Below, in pieces: positions 63,255-64,000 of a DNA stretch of 64,000 bases. Made by a program: the position numbers and the translations under genes. The notes beneath the pieces are model-generated. The model did no database searches and had not been told where the DNA came from. It saw nothing but the letters and a program-made list of their open reading frames with translations. The stretch comes from Streptomyces sannanensis (GTDB taxonomy: Bacteria > Actinomycetota > Actinomycetes > Streptomycetales > Streptomycetaceae), in NCBI RefSeq assembly GCF_039536205.1, contig NZ_BAAAYL010000001.1:4092001-4156000 (forward strand), read 5' to 3'. Position 1 is the stretch's first letter; every line of letters begins with the position of its first letter.

Positions 63255-64000
63255 TCACGCCCCACTGAGCACCGCGCGCAGCTGGTCCAGGCCCCAGTCC
63301 AGGTCCTCCTTGCTGATGACCAGCGGCGGGGCGAGCCGGATCGTGTGGCCGTGCGTGTCCTTGACCAGGACTCCGCGGTCCAGCAGCTTCTCGGAGATCT
63401 CCCGGCCGGTGCCGCGGCTCGGCGCGATGTCCACGCCCGCCCACAGTCCGCGGCCGCGGACGGCCTCCACCGCGCCGCCGCCGATCAGCGGGTTCAGCTC
63501 GGCGTGCAGATGCTCGCCGAGTTCGGTGGCGCGCTGCTGGTACTCGCCGGTGCGCAGCATCGCGATCACCTCCAGGGCGACCGCGCAGGCGAGTGGGTTC
63601 CCGCCGAAGGTGGAGCCGTGCTCGCCGGGCTTGAAGACGCCCAGGATCCCCGCGTCGGCCACCACCGCCGACACCGGCACCACACCCCCGCCGAGCGCCT
63701 TGCCGAGGACGTACATGTCCGGGACCACGCCCTCGTGCTCGCAGGCGAAGGTCTTCCCGGTGCGGCCGAGGCCGGACTGGATCTCGTCCGCGATGAACAG
63801 GACGTTCCGTTCGCGGGTCAGCTCGCGGACGCCCGCCAGATAGCCGTGCGGCGGCACCAGCACCCCGGCCTCGCCCTGGATCGGCTCCAGCAGCACCGCC
63901 ACCGTGTTGGCACTCATGGCGTGGCTCAGAGCGGTGAGGTCGCCGTAGGGGACGATCTCGAAGCCCGGGGTGTACGGCCCGAAGTCCTCGCGTGCCTCGT
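63255..64000 (-). CDS. rocD: Ornithine aminotransferase RocD, C-terminal part (partial)
   Basis: The last 248 codons; the start lies beyond the right edge. Class III aminotransferase motifs: LLEPIQGEAGV, FIADEIQSGLGRTGK, PLP Lys in VLGKALGGGVVPVSAV, and STFGGNPLACAVA. The C-terminal VKDTHGHTIRLAPPLVIS fits the ornithine-oxo-acid aminotransferase group rather than acetylornithine aminotransferase. It would convert ornithine to glutamate semialdehyde in arginine catabolism. Convergent with the ATP-grasp gene with an eight-base gap. Confidence 0.88.
   Translation of the reverse strand, partial: EAREDFGPYTPGFEIVPYGDLTALSHAMSANTVAVLLEPIQGEAGVLVPPHGYLAGVRELTRERNVLFIADEIQSGLGRTGKTFACEHEGVVPDMYVLGKALGGGVVPVSAVVADAGILGVFKPGEHGSTFGGNPLACAVALEVIAMLRTGEYQQRATELGEHLHAELNPLIGGGAVEAVRGRGLWAGVDIAPSRGTGREISEKLLDRGVLVKDTHGHTIRLAPPLVISKEDLDWGLDQLRAVLSGA

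Overview
The window is a high-GC actinobacterial chromosome segment, almost certainly Streptomyces. The evidence is the very strong G/C bias at third codon positions, frequent GTG starts, many leaderless-type promoters, and a gene order typical of the Streptomyces core (guaB/guaB3, glpD, a kinase array, guaA, pcrA, icmB, sucCD, purNH, folD, mdh). I see no prophage, conjugative element, rRNA, tRNA, CRISPR array or biosynthetic cluster. Accessory DNA is limited to small islands and gene remnants.

Layout. 0-6 kb: end of guaB, guaB3, an M16-like peptidase, two proteins of unknown role and a nucleotide-sugar dehydrogenase with altered catalytic residues. 6-14.3 kb: glpD and three receptor-type Ser/Thr kinases, the middle one a pseudokinase. 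14.4-19 kb: succinic semialdehyde dehydrogenase, GMC oxidoreductase and a sortase-anchored LAETG stalk protein. 19.6-21.8 kb: chorismate mutase behind a probable Phe/Tyr leader-peptide attenuator, divergent from guaA. 21.9-26.1 kb: DoxX, PspC/LiaF-like protein and a PspC-histidine kinase/response regulator pair. 26.1-29.3 kb: decayed intergenic DNA with a MITE-like inverted repeat, an NlpC/P60 hydrolase, a small membrane protein and a broken ScyD/E gene. 29.4-34.4 kb: pcrA, an M23 endopeptidase and a lipase-like hydrolase. 34.8-43 kb: icmB, then a five-gene MoxR/VWA/SWIM cluster transcribed from a divergent promoter. 43.2-51 kb: sucCD, a sigma-like membrane protein, PerM-like protein, purN and purH. 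51-57.3 kb: RDD protein, folD, DUF3017 protein, a relic of isocitrate dehydrogenase, a secreted protein, an HTH-DUF2690 protein and mdh. 57.3-59 kb: a small island with an orphan Imm21-like immunity protein and a DUF6247/RelE-like toxin-antitoxin pair. 59-64 kb: PEP mutase/ICL-family enzyme, AhpD-like protein, a divergent MocR regulator, a YgiBC-like lipoprotein/ATP-grasp pair and the start of rocD.

How genes work together. GuaB, GuaA, PurN and PurH serve purine synthesis, and SucCD and Mdh serve the TCA cycle. The PspC/LiaF-like protein, kinase and regulator form a probable envelope-stress circuit. The most interesting system is the DUF5691-SWIM // MoxR-DUF5682-VWA cluster. Its shared promoter region carries two inverted copies of the LexA-independent DNA-damage promoter motif (RecA-NDp type, TTGTCRGTG-N8-TAnnnT, dependent on PafBC in mycobacteria), and a related motif precedes pcrA. 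This suggests the cluster is an uncharacterised DNA-damage-inducible chaperone/ATPase system.

Function calls rest on motif and family recognition by eye; no database search was run.
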